Shown here in pieces: positions 22,185 through 24,005 of a stretch of DNA of 24,005 nucleotides (position 1 is its first letter; each line of letters opens with the position of its first letter). The DNA comes from Roseicyclus sp041163945 (lineage in GTDB: Bacteria; Pseudomonadota; Alphaproteobacteria; Rhodobacterales; Rhodobacteraceae): the NCBI GenBank assembly GCA_041163945.1, contig JBEAQJ010000163.1, forward strand, positions 1 to 24,005. Direction: 5' to 3'. The notes below the pieces were generated by a model. It searched no databases. It was given only the letters and a program-made list of their open reading frames with translations, and was not told the DNA's origin. Made by a program: the position numbers and the translations under genes.

Positions 22185-23731
22185 CCCCGCCGCGGCGTTT
22201 GCGCATGCCCCGTTTCGGCGCCGGTCCGACCGTGTCGCTGCGGCTCAGGCTGACGGCGATCATCCTTGTGCCGCTGCTGATCATCGCGATGGCGGTGGGT
22301 GTCTGGCAACTGGGCTACACCCGCCAAAAGGCCGAAGCGCTGTTTGACCGATCCCTGATGACCACGGCGCTGGCGGTTGCGGCGGATGTGGCGCGTTCGG
22401 GGGGCGATGCGCTGTCGTTGCAAACCCGCGACCTCTTGAGCGACACATCGGGCGGTGCGGTCTATTACCATGCCTATGCGCCATCCGGGGTTTACGTGAC
22501 GGGCTATGCCACGCCACCCGCCCGGTCACCCGAAGCCGTGGCGCTGCATGGCGATGGCTTTTACGGGTTTTACGATTCAACCTATTTCGGCCAACCGGTG
22601 CGCGCGCTCCGGCTGCGGCAGGTGACCAGCGTGGGCGGCATCGCGGGCACCTACACCTACACCGTCTGGCAGGAACGCGCGATCCTCGATGCGCTGATCC
22701 GCGATCTGGCCGATCAGGTGTTGATCGTGATGGCCGTTCTGATCGGCACCGTGGCGCTGGTGGTTTGGTTCGGGGTCAATCTCGGCCTGCGGCCCCTTCT
22801 TGCGTTGGAAGACGCGATTTCCCGGCGCAATTCCGACGATCTCAGCCCGATCCGCCGCGCCGTGCCGCCCGAGGCACGCGGCCTGGTGCGGCGGCTGAAC
22901 ACGTTGTTCGGGCAGGTGGAGGCCACGATGCAGGCACAGGCAAGCTTTATCTCGAATGCCGCCCACCAGCTGCGCAACCCCATCGCCGGTGTTCTGGCCA
23001 TGGCCGAAGCCGTGCGCCGGGCCCCCACGCCCGAGGCCACGCGCGCGCGCGCCGGTGAATTGCTGGTTTCGGCGCGCCAGGTGCGCGATCTGGCCAACCG
23101 GCTGTTGACGCTGGAACGCGCCAGCGCCGCCGGGGGGCCGCTGGAAGCGGTGGATCTGGCCGCGCTTGTGGCGCAAACGGTCGACGATCTGCGCCCGCGG
23201 GCGCAAGATCAAGGCGTGGAGCTGGTGCTGCGGCCGGCGCGTGCCCGGCCAATGGTGGAAGCCGATCACCTGATGCTGCGCGAGGCGGTCATGAACCTGA
23301 TCGACAACGCCCTGCGCCACGGCGGTGCGGGCCTGTCGCAGATCGTCGTGGCGCTGGAAACCGGCCCCGATCACGCCCGGCTGACGGTGTGCGACGATGG
23401 CCGCGGCCTGCGCCCGCACGAGGTGGCGCTGGCGCGTGCGCGGTTCGGCCAGGTGGGCGCGGGCGAAGGCACGGGGCTGGGCCTGCCCATCGCCGAGGCG
23501 GTGGTGACCAGCCGCGGGGGACGGCTTGACATCACCCCGCAAAATGCCCCGAACGCCGGCCTGACAGTGACCGTGACGCTGCCCCTGTCGGAACCGCTAT
23601 TGGAAGCTCCGTCCGAACAGCCTTTCGATTCACCGCCAGAAACGCGGGCCACCCCGGCCGCGGGCCCGCGGACACAGGGCAAACCGCGCAAACCCCCGCG
23701 CCGGACCCCAAGGCCCGACGCGGCCGCCTGA
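22181..23731 (+). CDS. tctE: Sensor histidine kinase, TctE-like
   Basis: 516 aa, inner membrane. The first membrane helix is at about 23-43. A periplasmic 2CSK_N-type sensor domain follows (about 45-175) and contains GGAVYYHAYAPSGVYVTGY and QVTSVGGIAGTYTYTVWQER. The second helix is at about 180-200 (LIVMAVLIGTVALVVWFGV), then a HAMP-like linker. The H-box FISNAAHQLRNPIAGVL has H262. The ATPase domain has MNLIDNALRHG (N-box, near 371-381), CDDGRG and GEGTGLGLPIAEA. After the ATPase domain, a tail of about 50 residues is rich in Pro, Arg and Ala and looks disordered. It is coupled to tctD by ATGA overlap. It should phosphorylate TctD when the transported acid is present. Confidence 0.92.
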   Translation: MTPPRRLRMPRFGAGPTVSLRLRLTAIILVPLLIIAMAVGVWQLGYTRQKAEALFDRSLMTTALAVAADVARSGGDALSLQTRDLLSDTSGGAVYYHAYAPSGVYVTGYATPPARSPEAVALHGDGFYGFYDSTYFGQPVRALRLRQVTSVGGIAGTYTYTVWQERAILDALIRDLADQVLIVMAVLIGTVALVVWFGVNLGLRPLLALEDAISRRNSDDLSPIRRAVPPEARGLVRRLNTLFGQVEATMQAQASFISNAAHQLRNPIAGVLAMAEAVRRAPTPEATRARAGELLVSARQVRDLANRLLTLERASAAGGPLEAVDLAALVAQTVDDLRPRAQDQGVELVLRPARARPMVEADHLMLREAVMNLIDNALRHGGAGLSQIVVALETGPDHARLTVCDDGRGLRPHEVALARARFGQVGAGEGTGLGLPIAEAVVTSRGGRLDITPQNAPNAGLTVTVTLPLSEPLLEAPSEQPFDSPPETRATPAAGPRTQGKPRKPPRRTPRPDAAA

Positions 23732-23755
23732 CCGCGCGCCCGCCCCTACCCCGAC

Positions 23756-24005
23756 CTAGCGGCCGATGGCATAGGCCTGCATCAGGCGCGGGGTGGCGGC
23801 GGCCTTCAGCATGCCGTTCGTATCGCGCGAGGCGGCCGTCAGCCGCCCCACGGCCCAAGGTTCCGACACCTCAAGATCATGGCCGCGCGCGCGCAGATCG
23901 GCGAGCACCGCATCGCCAAAAGCAGGCTCGACCATCAGATGACCGGGCTTTGTGCCGCGCGGATAGAACGAGGATTGGAAATGCGCCGTGTGAAACAGCG
24001 GCGCG
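23756..24005 (-). CDS. Gamma-glutamyltransferase family protein, C-terminal fragment (gene continues right)
   Basis: Only the last 83 codons are in the window, from the right edge to a TAG at 23756-23758. The fragment matches the end of the small subunit of gamma-glutamyltranspeptidase-like Ntn hydrolases: FQSSFYPRGTKPGHLMVEPA, then VLADLRARGHDLEVSEPW, GRLTAASRDTNGMLKAAATP and RLMQAYAIGR at the end. The catalytic Thr and glutamate-binding residues lie outside the window, so activity cannot be judged. It is convergent with tctE, with a 24-bp gap. Confidence 0.8.
   Translation of the reverse strand, partial: APLFHTAHFQSSFYPRGTKPGHLMVEPAFGDAVLADLRARGHDLEVSEPWAVGRLTAASRDTNGMLKAAATPRLMQAYAIGR

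Overview
The window is GC-rich (roughly two thirds G+C) and dense with genes, with many 1-8 bp start/stop overlaps. Its codon use, its roseobacter-style FG-GAP repeat protein and its Tct transport and GalBCD gene content suggest a chromosome segment from an alphaproteobacterium, most likely of the Rhodobacterales. That placement is an inference from style; there is no rRNA or other marker gene here. I saw no tRNA, rRNA, CRISPR array, insertion sequence or phage gene.

Left part (1-3250, minus strand). Transcription reads leftward from a good sigma70-like promoter (-35 3245-3250, -10 3222-3227). It first meets a TIGR03032-family protein, then a translationally coupled 78-residue protein that looks ribbon-helix-helix-like, then a large FG-GAP/integrin-alpha-type repeat protein that runs off the left edge. 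Next (3492-7996, plus strand) come two ion transporters: a CPA2 cation:proton antiporter with a C-terminal RCK/TrkA-N domain, and a P2-type ATPase that lacks the usual Asp of transmembrane helix 6.

Middle (8175-10956, plus strand). An outer-membrane beta-barrel protein overlaps a secreted NylB/class C beta-lactamase-like serine hydrolase, with a promoter candidate in front. This is a probable two-gene export/import plus hydrolysis unit.

Gallate lower pathway (10976-14490). galB, galC and galD overlap head to tail and encode the hydratase, aldolase and tautomerase that turn 4-oxalomesaconate into pyruvate plus oxaloacetate. A DUF1932-type NAD(P)-dependent oxidoreductase is transcribed divergently from galB. 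No ring-cleavage dioxygenase, no LigI-type lactonase and no LysR regulator is present in the window.

Tricarboxylate-type locus (14480-23731). A minus-strand run encodes a TctC-like binding protein, a fused TctA-TctB permease, a second PrpF/GalD-like isomerase, a ThDP-dependent decarboxylase/lyase-like enzyme and a TauE/SafE permease, in that order. The first gene is divergent from a TctD-TctE two-component system; a perfect palindrome lies in the shared 210-bp control region. Two strong hairpins sit between tctC and the permease gene. My reading is a substrate-induced import-and-catabolism module for an unsaturated or keto di-/tricarboxylate, possibly feeding the neighbouring galBCD pathway. 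It is the most interesting candidate system here. The right edge holds the C-terminal end of a gamma-glutamyltransferase-like gene.
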